Both the position numbers and the translations under genes were made by a program. This document shows positions 21,165 to 32,800 of a stretch of DNA of 64,000 nt, piece by piece. The DNA is from Cliona cf. orientalis (taxonomy: Eukaryota > Porifera > Demospongiae > Clionaida > Clionaidae), in contig OZ005697.1 in NCBI GenBank assembly GCA_963930775.1, positions 6,594,292-6,658,291 of the forward strand. The letters run 5' to 3'. How positions within the stretch are numbered: the first letter of the stretch is position 1; each line of letters starts with the position of its first letter. The notes under the pieces were generated by a model that was not told the DNA's origin, did not search any database, and worked only from the letters and a program-made list of their open reading frames with translations.

Positions 21165-24100
21165 CTACAAGGTGCAATTTCCCTGGGTTGGTACCCTGAA
21201 GAAGTCTTTATCCAGTGGAGTGCAGTGGGTGGCTTCAAAGTTGGACATGTACTGCTCAGCCTGAATAGAAATATTACAATAATAAACAGTCACAATAATA
21301 ATATAATTAGCTTAATATTATTATTAGTACCCCCCAACCACTTGATTATACCAACTGGACTAGCATTAATTCTGAAGGAGATGACAGTGGAAAGAAAAAG
21401 AAAATGCTGTGTAGCTTGAAACATCAGCGAGGTCTTTAATATTAAATCCCATCCATTACCGTGGTACTCCAATGGACTCAGGCCATACCAATTTGAATAT
21501 ATGTTTCTCGGACAGGCATGCCATCAAAAGAGACCCGGGTGGCAGGCAAAAAAAAAAAAAAAAAAAAAAAATCTGAATCTGATTATTATCAATGCAAAAT
21601 TCAAGCAAAACCACAATACAGTGACATAAAATTAATATAAAAGCCACATGTCCGTTAACAAAGCCCCAAAATTAATTAATTTTCGTCGATTACGTAGGAC
21701 AGTATACTTATGCGCATGCGCGATGTCGATATACAGCGTTTATTATTGCCAACACTTGACCACACCCCTTTTTTTTTTTTTTGGAATTCAGCAAAATGTG
21801 ACCCGGCCGGATCCGAGAAACATATATTCAAATTGGTATGGCCTTACTAAGAAGAGTGTCATCTCCTGCTTATCTGTGGAGTTCATGTCACGACCTGGAT
21901 GTAATACACAAGAGGTATAATAATATACAAAATATTACTATACTGTAAGGGAGCTTGTCCAAAGTCCTTGTGGAAAAATTAACGTCTTGTAACATTTATT
22001 TCACCCCCTGCATTTATTTGGTATTCACTTGTATTCTACAGTGTTATATGTATATAGCTATATATTATGTCTTCATGGATTCATTGCATACCTGTGCTTC
22101 TTTGACAGTTTCTTGCTTGCCTGTAGCTATATTATACACTTCTAGCTTGACACAGCTAAAACACAAATTTTGACGCATTGCTGGTTCAACCACAAAAATT
22201 TTATAATCACAACCAAAGCCTGTCTGCTGATAATGCAGTTATAATGTCATGGACTAAGATCCCCTCCCATCCCTCCCCCCCACCCCACACACACACCATA
22301 ATGACGTTAATTTTCCACAAGCACTTTGGACAAGCCACCTAATAATCAACAGCTATAATATTATTATACATGCAGATACAAGGTCACCACAGATTAAAAG
22401 CTATCATGATCAGACGTACCAATGGACCATGGGTAGGCTGCCCCAAACTCAGCCATGTAGGACTGAAGCTGGAGGGAACATGTCCGACGGTTCACCCTCC
22501 GAGTCAGCATACCTGCATATTGTCATGTGTATATTAAGGGGTATGTTATAGAGAGGCTATACAAGTCAGCACACAATGTAGTTTTCCCGATGGAGATCTT
22601 GCGAAGTTTTTATATAATAATATTAGCTTTGAATTCTCAAATCAACAATTGTTTACACAAGGCTTTACAGGGATGATAAGCTAAGCTTTGCAGGGGCAGA
22701 ACACCAGACGTGTACCACACTTCGGGGGAAGAAATGCTCATACCTAATAAACAGCACACATGTACTCACTTCGATCAGATTCATTTTCAGCTCTGAGCCA
22801 CTGCCATAAGGTGGATAGGCTCTGCTCAGTCACAACATGAGGATACCTGCACACAAACAATATTAAAGGGAAAGTACAATGTCATGTACAATGTTGTGTA
22901 TGAATGACTATAAATCATCGTAATTCTTAACAAACCTATCCTGAAGAAGTTTAACGAGTAGAAAGTTCCCCCTATTGGTGGTGATGTCACTCTGCCTGCA
23001 AAATAAATGGTGTAATAATTATCATCAGTATAGTACTTCAATACAGTGTAGCAATGATAACATATATACATGTACACTAAATTTTACTCTTCTGGAACGA
23101 GCAATAATACATTGGTAATGAAAATTAAGTGGCACAGTGTACTCACTCTGACATCATTTCATCCAACATCCTACGGATGATCCTCACTGGACCGGGGTAC
23201 CTAATCACACATGCAAAGGTACATGGAAAGGTAGGAGGAAAGATTTCAATAATATTATGGGCATCCATGGTCAAAGATGATCAACAATTGTGAGTAGCTC
23301 ACCTGCAGAGCTGCTCAGCGATGTTGAGGTTATAGTACTCCTCCACCATCCCTCGACTAAACTCATCTGTACAAATTATTATTTCATGTACATGTATAAT
23401 GTGTTGCAAAAATTGAGCAGGTACATGTACATGCATGTATGGACTATACACACAGTGATATACTAGGTGCATGTACTAAGAAATGAAATGCATAAACATC
23501 AACGCTTTATCCACAGACACAAAGGTATGAATACTGGCACATGTACACTATAATAGACACTGTATAAAAATCTATATACAACGTATAATATGTACATGTG
23601 TCTGGCAGAAAGCTTACGGAGGTAAGGAGTGATCCTCGTCTTGACCAGCGGATATAGCTCATCAAAAGAGGCATCGATAATCTAAGAAAGAAATATTACA
23701 TGTATGTCTCAGGGTAACCTACATGTACATGTACGTATAAGTTGTTACAGTAGCTTACCACAGCTCCAATGTCTGGATAGCTCATTGCAGCACAGCTGGC
23801 AGTGTAACCACCTGTAGAGGAAGAGATACAGGTCAACAGTGGTACACTCAAGAGAGACAGAGAAGAAAGAGAAAGGAAAGGAGAGAGAGCACTTCCCTCC
23901 CATCCCCCATGAGCTGCTTACCAATAGACCACGCAAAGAGGATGATGTCTTCAAATGCAAAGCCCAGTCCAGTGACAGCATAGCGGACCACCACATCAAC
24001 GCCATTGAACTCTTGAGATGGGAGGGGCAGACCCTGGAGAGAGAGAGTGCATTAGAGGGGAAGGTACATATAAATGGCAGCAACTAGGTAGCAGAGCATT

Positions 24101-26780
24101 ATTATTAACAATTATTAATAACTACCAACTTACACTTGAGTCACCAAATCCAGGATGATTCCAGCCAATGGCAGAGTAACCACCTACATGTACATGTACA
24201 CATACATACATGCACGCAGATCACAAAAGATTAATCGTTGTTCTCTCTTCCTTCCCTCTCCAGCCCAACTCCGTCTCTCCCGCTTCTTGTCCATCCCTCC
24301 TCTTTCTATTCTCTCCCCTCCCTTCCCTTCCTCTAACTTAGTATTTAGTCTAGCATCCCTGAACATATCTCAGTCACATTGACTAAACCTACAGCTGATC
24401 GGTATCTCCATCATTCCCAGTTCATAGAAGGCAGCGTTTCCCTCGCAGCAGATGACCAGCTTGTTTCCCTTTGCAGCGGCGTCTGGAGACCCTCTCTTGT
24501 CCACAAACATACAGTCAATGCAATTCCCATCGGCTGCGAGCAACTTGGCACGGTGTGCATCATGCTGCATTGGATAATTATGTGTTTTACAAACACCAAT
24601 CACATTCAACAACTCCATGAGTGGGTTCCATGCGGTAATTAATGCTAATGGAGCTCACAATTCTTCTAAGCTTGGCTCTTCCAGTGGAAAGGAATGAATC
24701 TGCAAGAGAATACACATGTTTACGTCTACAGCAGCATACCCTTAATAGTCATGTTGTATGAACATGTACAGTGTACATGTACAAAGTGTTGCTGTGCATG
24801 GCATTCACAGGTACATGTAGTACAATAATCTGGCTGCTATCAACACAGATATGAATGAATGTGAAGGCCTCCATCCATACTAGTGAACTATCATAATTTA
24901 ATTATGATCATGCAGTGCTCACCAACAAGGCTGTTGTAGACAGCGAGTGAGCCGGGGTAGATGAGCCGTCTACCAACCAAGTGAGCAGAAATAAACCTGG
25001 TGGAAGGATCAAATTAAGAACATGTACATGTACAATGTAGACTTGACCATTTATGTATTACTAAGAGTGGCTGGAGCCTGAGTTATTTTTCATTATCTGC
25101 CTATTAAAGCTACTACACGGCTACATAATGTACACATGTACATTATGCATGTAAATGTATCTGTATAAGGAGGGATGAGGCAAGGAGAGCATTCTTTCAC
25201 CCAAATTAGTAACTAACCAGTCACACCTGTACAATGGGTTGCAGATACGGAATTTTAAAAACCATAAAATTTAATTCGGAGAGCTTCTGAAATTTTTCAA
25301 GAAAATTACTATATACATCACTGCACTATATATCGGTACACATGCATGTAGATGTACCTTGCTGTGGAGAGAGGGAAGTGTTTCACTCTCTCCCAGAGCG
25401 TCTTCCTTCGTGAACTCATGATGCGGCGAGGTCTGGGGAAACACAGGGAGACCAAATTACGGGTAGATATACAGCATAACTGAATTAATACTCACTTGAT
25501 TGATGACTGATCAAAGCGGAACGTCACAGGTAGTGCAGAGATACTAAAATCATAACCACTGATTCCAGTTAGCTTCTCCTACAGTGAAACACATCAATGC
25601 TAAATGAGACCCTATGAGTTAAAACACAACCTGTGTGTATACATGCAGGTACCTCTCTTGGTCCTATGCTGGTGTTGAGCCTCTTGGCTGAATTCAAAAC
25701 TTTCAAAAACTCCCCATATGACTCGTTACGATATCGACCAACACCTGCAAAGAAACATGTACATGTACATATACACACATGCGACCAACAGATTGGTTAT
25801 CCAGAGAGCAGCCTCACAAAAGCACTTAACAATCAAAGCCTTTCACTCATCGCCTTGACTACTGGCAATTACAGCAAATAGATGACTTTAAAGTGCTAGT
25901 AATGCTGTGCTGCACCAATTTACATGTACATGCATACATATACACTGTACATACTCCCTTGTTGTAGGCGAGAGAGGGGGGAGGGAAGGGGGAGAGGGGA
26001 GAGGGGAGAGAGAGAGGGAGGGAGAGAGAGATTATATTACACTCGCGTATGACTGACCTCTGAAGATGTAAGCGAGAGAGACTGATATGGGAATGAAGGC
26101 CAAACTACGACACAGAGTCACAAAACCACTCAGAGGAGGAATACCTAAACAGCAATATCACAATAATAATGTCAAGCATGCAGAAGTGTGTACCCTCTTT
26201 CACTGGCCACATACAATGTACATGTACATGTAGTGGGTATGATGTCATGAAAACTAGCTTCATGAAGCCACACCTCCATAAACTAAGCAACCAGGGAAAG
26301 TGGTCAGACTAAATACCTAAAATATGCACATACTGATATTTTCTTAACGTCCTTACCATATCTGAGGATGTAGTACACAAAATAGATGGGAGAAGTATAG
26401 AGAAACAGAGTCCACAGAACATTGGCCTAAAATGATCAAATAATGAATAGATTATTATGCCTATAGTATACATGTACATACACGAATGTACAGAGTAACT
26501 GCATGTTCACTTAAACTTACAGCACTGATGACATTATCTGCATAACGTTCCATTTTATTTGGTTGGTACGGAAGTCCCTACATACAAAGCATACATGTAT
26601 GCATTCTATGTTATTTACAAGTGTCAAATTATGTTGTGTCATCATAGGTGTCATATAGCTCACCTCATTTGTACCCAAGTGTATGAACCTTCTCAGCCTG
26701 GGTCCTCTGATGCACTGGAGTAGTTTTATCACGGCCCATGTCCCCCTACTACTCCCCTGTAGTCGAGATAGATCACTCAT
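21165..26780 (-). CDS. ABHD16A: ABHD16A-type phosphatidylserine lipase, 21 exons
   Basis: The exons (transcript order) are 26780-26664, 26577-26521, 26426-26357, 26144-26058, 25744-25653, 25578-25496, 25432-25358, 24996-24923, 24699-24659, 24564-24393, 24183-24134, 24033-23922, 23811-23759, 23681-23618, 23366-23303, 23200-23147, 22995-22936, 22846-22770, 22512-22420, 21894-21848 and 21260-21165. All phases agree and give 545 aa; the human protein is 558. Family members hydrolyse phosphatidylserine to lyso-PS at the ER membrane. Hydrophobic N-terminal segments come first, then the alpha/beta-hydrolase fold with LVICCEGNAAFYELG, GWNHPGFGDSS, the nucleophile in AWSIGG, the acid in IIRRMLDE and a C-terminal FEATHCTPL block. 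At the site of the reported catalytic His (human AEHGPDFPW, from memory) the sequence reads AEFGAAYPW. Confidence 0.95.
21481..21843. mobile_element. Harbinger-like MITE abutting an ABHD16A splice donor
   Basis: The ends GGCCATACCAATTTGAATAT and its inverse are perfect over about 30 bp. The flanking triplets TCA and TTA are close to a 3-bp TNA duplication, as in PIF/Harbinger elements. Inside are an A22 run (about 21550-21571) facing a T-run. On the minus strand the ABHD16A exon 20 donor reads GTAAGG, and its positions from +5 onward belong to the element. Confidence 0.7.
21950..22339. mobile_element. MITE in ABHD16A intron 19
   Basis: Inverted ends are GAGCTTGTCCAAAG and CTTTGGACAAGCCACC, with the similarity continuing as CTTGTGGAAAAATTAACGTC against GACGTTAATTTTCCACAAG. 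It is non-coding, about 390 bp, and lies inside the intron between exons 19 and 20. Confidence 0.75.
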
Positions 26781-26842
26781 CTTCCACCGAAGCCTTTTTC
26801 TTTTTAATCACGAGGAAATATGCTGAGTCAGCAGGAACCGGA
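26781..26842. promoter_or_regulatory. 62-bp divergent promoter with a perfect Maf recognition element
   Basis: Only 62 bp separate the ABHD16A start codon (minus strand) from the WDPCP start codon (plus strand). Positions 26821-26833 read TGCTGAGTCAGCA, the 13-bp palindrome recognised by Maf and CNC-Maf (NF-E2/Nrf2-type) bZIP dimers, with an AP-1 core. A T-rich tract lies at about 26795-26808. There is no TATA box. Untranslated leaders must be very short or overlap the opposite gene. Function of the site is inferred from sequence identity with the vertebrate consensus. Confidence 0.6.
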
Positions 26843-29800
26843 ATGTGCCCGCATAGTGTGAACTTTGCACTTTGTACTTTGCCATGCGTGGGGGTTGGAC
26901 CTATTATGGTTGGACTTCAGCACTGGAAGGGCGTGGGGATCAGGCGCTTCTTGTTAGAGGATGGTGAGCCTTCTTTGTCAATTGCACTTCTGGACACTGA
27001 AGCCCCTGGCTCCTGGAATAGGTCAGCTTCTATACGTGTAGTACAGCACAATGTACAAGCAAGGGTCTATATTAAAGCCCTTGGTACAAGTTCATGTACA
27101 TGTAGACTACATTCATAACTGCTGTGTCATATGAATTTGCAGCAAAATTGCAAATAAATAAATCAATATTTTCTGTAGGCAATGACATCGGGATCAACTC
27201 GTACCACGATAAGAGTGGTGGAGAGGAGAGACATGCTGAGCCTGAAGCCATACGAAAACAATGGGCTCAAGGTGTGTTTACTACTCTATAATTGTTGCCA
27301 TAGCATCATATCCCTAAGCTGGTCTGGTCAAGTGGAATTAATGATACCCCAGTTTTTGTGTGCTATTATGCTATTGTGATCGAGTTAGATCACTAGTGTC
27401 TAAGTACATGTACAATGTACATGTGGGACTGTTCTTGGCCACTTGATTTAGGTCTATGGGAAATAATGTTGCAAGCCTTCATTTCTCTATTCGAACTTTC
27501 ACTGCTGTGTTGTTACTGAGGAACCTTAGCCTTGTCTCCCAGACCCCTCACAGCTTTTCATTATTTCAGCACTCAACATTGAAAGGCTGAGAGGAGCCTG
27601 GGGGAGGAACCTTGGGGGGGGGGGGGGGGGGGGGGATCAAGGGTAGAGCTACATGTATAGACATGGGTGTGTACTTATCAATTGTGTTTTTCCATTCTAT
27701 TAATAGGTAGAGGGATTGTGTGGACACCAAAGAACAAGAGACCAGATAAATTGAGGGATACTCTGAAGGAGTGTGAGGTCAGTTGATCAATGCAGGCTTT
27801 GTAGTACAATAAGCTTTTTGAGTGTGTGCTGTTACTGATGTGCAGGAATTGTTTTCAACCTATCCACCAATCTGTATGAAATGGCAGGGCCTCAGACACT
27901 GTCTGGTAAGGAGGCAAGAAGGGGGAGAGAGAGGGAGAGAAGGGGGATGAGGTGGGGAGTGAAAGGGAGAGAGAGAGGGAGAGAAAGGGGATGAGGTGAG
28001 GAGGGAGAGAGAGAGCGGGAGTAAAAGGGAGAGAGAGAGAATTGGTGATAAGATGCTCTATACATGCGTACATTGAGCATATGGAACTCCATTCCAGGCT
28101 AATCTACCAATTTACCCCAATAATTACATGTATGTATTTTAGGTTCTGCTGAGCAATGGCATCCTAGTGACCTTCACGGTTGCGAAACATTCAGGAGATG
28201 TTGAGGGAGTGCTCATTGACAAGACCTTGGTACCAAAACTCCAGTCTGCCACGGCAGACAGTGGTAAGTTCATGAAATTGTTTATGTATGACTCTAATTC
28301 TAACTTTGTGTGCACTTTTACTACATGTATATGTACATACATGCACATGTAGCTTATATGCATTCCTGTATGGTACTTGTACCATACAATGTCGTATACA
28401 ATGTACATGTGCTTCTATAAAAATCCATATTAAAATATCCTTATATGCATGCATAACGGTACTCAAATCTTGGAGAAATTTTTAAGAGTTCAATATTCAA
28501 CATTCAATCAGTGTGTTCATTTTTATTCTACCATTTTCAGCGTTGATGGTTGGTAGTGGTGTGGTGCTGACCCTGTGTGGAGAGAGGCGCCCAGCATGTG
28601 TCTCCCTCTCCCAGCGGCGGTTCTCCTTCCATGTTCCCCTCACTCTCACTCCTTCAGACTCTGGCAGGAGGCTTGAGAAACTCTCAGCTCAAGACCCAAA
28701 GGTACACGTACATGGTGTATGGTAAAGCAAGGGTTCCTAGCAAATTAGACATTTGCTACTACATGTATATCCTTCACTCTGGCCGTGGACTATTTATTCC
28801 TGGACAGAGTAGTAGCAAAATTTTCCATTATTTCCTTTTACTTGACATTGTACATATAGTGCTGATCAGTATTAAATATTATGGAAGATATCAAGGGATT
28901 TATCCATTCCTATTTTTTAAATGTGGGGCTGATTGCATGATAAAATTTTGTGACTGTACGCATGTAGATATTCGTGAAGGTAAGGGGTCGTCAAATGAAT
29001 CTGGTCCCTAGTCTAGTTACTAGTTTATGTGACGACCATTACCTCCCGTTGATATTTACAAATTAGGTATCGTTGGTGGATGTAGAGGGTATGGCCAGTG
29101 ATATGGTTCATCGTCACATTGTTGCTAACTCGCGTGGAGACCTGGTTGCCATCTGGTGGAGGGACACTCAGGACAGTGGCTGGCAGTGGTCATCAATGGC
29201 TGACAGCGGAGTCAATAACATACTCCTCTTCAAAATGAACAGGTAAAGAATGCATAATATTTGAGCTCGGGAGAATTTTGAGATTCAGTGGCATTTTTTT
29301 CCCTAATATCAATCGTAAATCCAAGGGGGCAATCATCCTTTTGTTTTTTCATCAATTTCAACTTTTAGTGTGCTAGTTATATGTACATGTATAGTAATAA
29401 TAAATACATAGACATAGATATAAATGTATACGTATAATATTATACTGTAAATTGCGAATATTTCGTGTCTAAAATATTTCATGTGATAATTTTTCGCGTT
29501 AAATAATTTTCGGACAAACGACCCTGTACCACATTGTCGTTAATATTGTGCATATACTTCGTGCGTTTAATTTTCGCATAAGCCATGCTGTCCGAAAATA
29601 TTTTAACATTGAAATGTTCGCGATTTACGGCAATATTTCTTAAAAGTCCATAATATAAAAATATCTTGCTTGTATTTAGTGGTAAGCTGGACTACTGTTG
29701 CGGAGTGCAGACAGATGGAGACCCAGTTGACGTCATGTTCAGGTCAGAACCGTTTATATATTATGTAGTTGCAAAAAAGTTCAAGTTTTATTAAATTTTG

Positions 29801-32800
29801 GTTCTGTTAAAGGGGAATCTGACATACTTCATTACTTTAGCTCTTCAGTTACATGTATGTAGGCCTGTGCTGCCCATCCAATCCCTTAAAGCCTCAATTT
29901 ATTATGAGTTAAAAATTAATGTACGTATAAAGAGGTTACTTTGTGGTGTGCTCATGTACCATATATTATCATGATTCCTTGCAGTAAGAGTCGTAACCAT
30001 ATTCTTCACACGCTGGAGAAGGTGGCTCCATTAGCTTACGAATCATGCATCTATGAACTAGTGGACAACCAGGTTTGATATTCTGAGCTCTGCTATTAAT
30101 GACTGACTATCCGAAGAAATGCATTTGTTCTAATTTGCAGCTTGACAGGGCAATCAGTGTTGCTAAAGTTACTTCTGATTGTAAGTTCATATCCAAGTGT
30201 TTGGAGGACTGTATTGATAGATGCTTATATCCATCATAATGTGCCCATAGCCAACATCGTTGTGTGTGAGAGGAATAAAGATGAGACTAAGCTACTCATT
30301 GGCTGTGAGAATGGAACGCTGGTGAGTTTGTACATGCGTGCATCTACCGTATAGCGGGAAATTTTCGTATGGTGCTAATTTTCGTATATTTTGTATGCTC
30401 CATCCCTTATACGAAAATTAAAACTGCGAAAATTTGAACGTGCGAATTTTTTTTCCTTTCACGCATGACCTTTGACCTATATGCCTACCACGACCACACG
30501 CAGTTGCTAGCGGCAGGTGCTAAATGCAAGGCTAGCTCACAGAACGATGACTCTTTATCGGTTATTTGCCAAGGCGTCGAAACGGAGTGACCTTTCAGAT
30601 CCCAGTGGACCGCTATCAGCATCGATTATGATCAAGGAAGCCAGTGATGCTAGCGTTACTGCATATGGCACATAAGTGCGAGCGCTATCAGCTGCGCATG
30701 CGCGCAATCTCCCGCAGCAAGCATACGAAATTAAAAAATACGAAAATTTATTCTAAGGGTGTTTTGGTCAATCATACGAAAATTAGCACCAACGAAAATT
30801 TCCCGCTATACGGTACTACTCAGTAGCAAGTAGCATCCCAAATTCAAGGGAAGAGCCAGAGGTTGATTGAGGCACAACTGTCCAGCATAATTCAATTGAA
30901 TTATACTGTACATATTCACTGCAGATTCTTCATGACTGTCTGGCTCTCCAGGTACCAAAGACCACCAAGGTCCTATTTGTAAGTTGATGTGATACTATTG
31001 CAGACATACATGTAGCTTAATAATATTCCTGTATTAAGTCTATACACTTCTGTCTTCATACATGTACGTACATGTACATCTATAGTTGTAATTGGTTACG
31101 TATAATAGTGATAGACTAGATATACATGTACAGTTAATAGAACATTTTATGTGCATGTACTCTATATCACATTTCTCTTCTCCCTGTAGTCAGCTATCGT
31201 CGTAGTCCGGTGGCACCCGGCTGGGTCCCTGGCCTTTGTCTGTGGCTCTGGCGGTGAGGTGCAATGCTTTGACCTCTCTCTCAACTCGGTCTGGTTCCGG
31301 TCTCTCTCAGAGGACCCCTCACCAACACTCATACTGCCAATAGCATCCCATCTCATGTATGTACTAGCTTGGAGTATAGAATAATGTAGCACAAGAGTAT
31401 GAAAATACATGTAAATAACGGATTTCCACTTCTGGATACTTTATTATACATGTACAAGTGCAGGTGTTTCCCAGACGGTTGCCAAAATCGCCATTTATGA
31501 TTGTCCAATGGCTTCTGGCGATTTTCTAGTCATGCTGATCGCCAAAGTGGCGAAAGTGGGAGGAGTGTAGCTAGTAGGTAATGGTTGCTTGCATGGTGAA
31601 AGGAATGAACTCTACTATACAGATACTAAACCCAATAAATTTGTTATTAACACCCACCTCTCTCATTTGTGCGCAACATAACATGTACATGTATATACTG
31701 TGGCTATGGAATATGAAATTGGCTATAAAAGAAATGATGTAGTAGCCAATTTGGCTACGGTATTTTCATAGCTTGGAGAATCCCTACAAGTGCTTACGAA
31801 TATATTGCAACAGCTTTACAACCTCAATAGTTGGGGCTGGCTAATAGCTTGTAATAGATTTCAATTGAATAATATTTAGGTACAGCTTGTACCTAACCAG
31901 TGACCAGGCACAGCATGCATGCAACGTCGTATATCTTGCCAATGGAAGTTAGGGTATGATGCTCCACTCTGTAGACCAGTGTGAGTTAATTGCACGTGCA
32001 CATTAATTTTTGTGTGTTTGTTACTGCAGGGCCCCTACTCGCCTAGAGATGGCAGGCTGGGGCTCAGAGCCGGCTGGAGGGGAGGGGCATGGCGGTTGCT
32101 ATGACAACTTCGTCATGGTGTTTGATAGGTATGGAAGTCATCAAAATTAAATTTTAATACTTTGGACATGCGTACATGTATATCACTTCATACTGACACA
32201 ATGTCATGTATTGTTTGCGTAGAGGCCCCATTGTGTTGCTGCGGACTGAGTTTGGTGTTCTCAGCCGAGGGAAGATGGGTCCCACTGAGCTTGTCTCTGA
32301 GTACCTCAGAAGTAGGAAGACAAACGAGGTACATTAATGTTGTATACTGCATGTACATGTATGTTGTGTACAGATGTATGTGACAATGATAGCTGCACAA
32401 TACACGTACTGTACTAAGTGTTTTGCATTAATGATCCATGGTATCGTTCATATCAGGGGTTCCCTAGAGCCAAAATTTCTTCTATTGGTTCTTGGATCAA
32501 GTAGCTGTTGTATATTAATTAGCAGTGATCAGTAATATCTTTGATAAATTCATTACTAAGCCTCAGATGTAGCCCGCAGGGTATAATGCTCTAGAGAGCT
32601 CTAGTTGTTTTAGTGTCATGTGATTATGTGTAAGAGTGATCTTGTCTCCTATGTACCTACATATACAGTGTACATGTACTTATGCATGTACATGTACAAA
32701 ATTATTAGGCTGTGTCCATGTTGAAGAGTATGAACTGGAGTTTCCAGCCATCTGAGTGTTTCAGTTGTTTCACTCTCATCATGGATCACCTCCTAATCCA

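Noticed and set aside
26738-27118. A 126-codon single-exon gene at the WDPCP 5' end
   Set aside because: Part of this frame is WDPCP exon 1; past the GTGAGC donor at 26964 it reads intron, and upstream it overlaps ABHD16A coding sequence.
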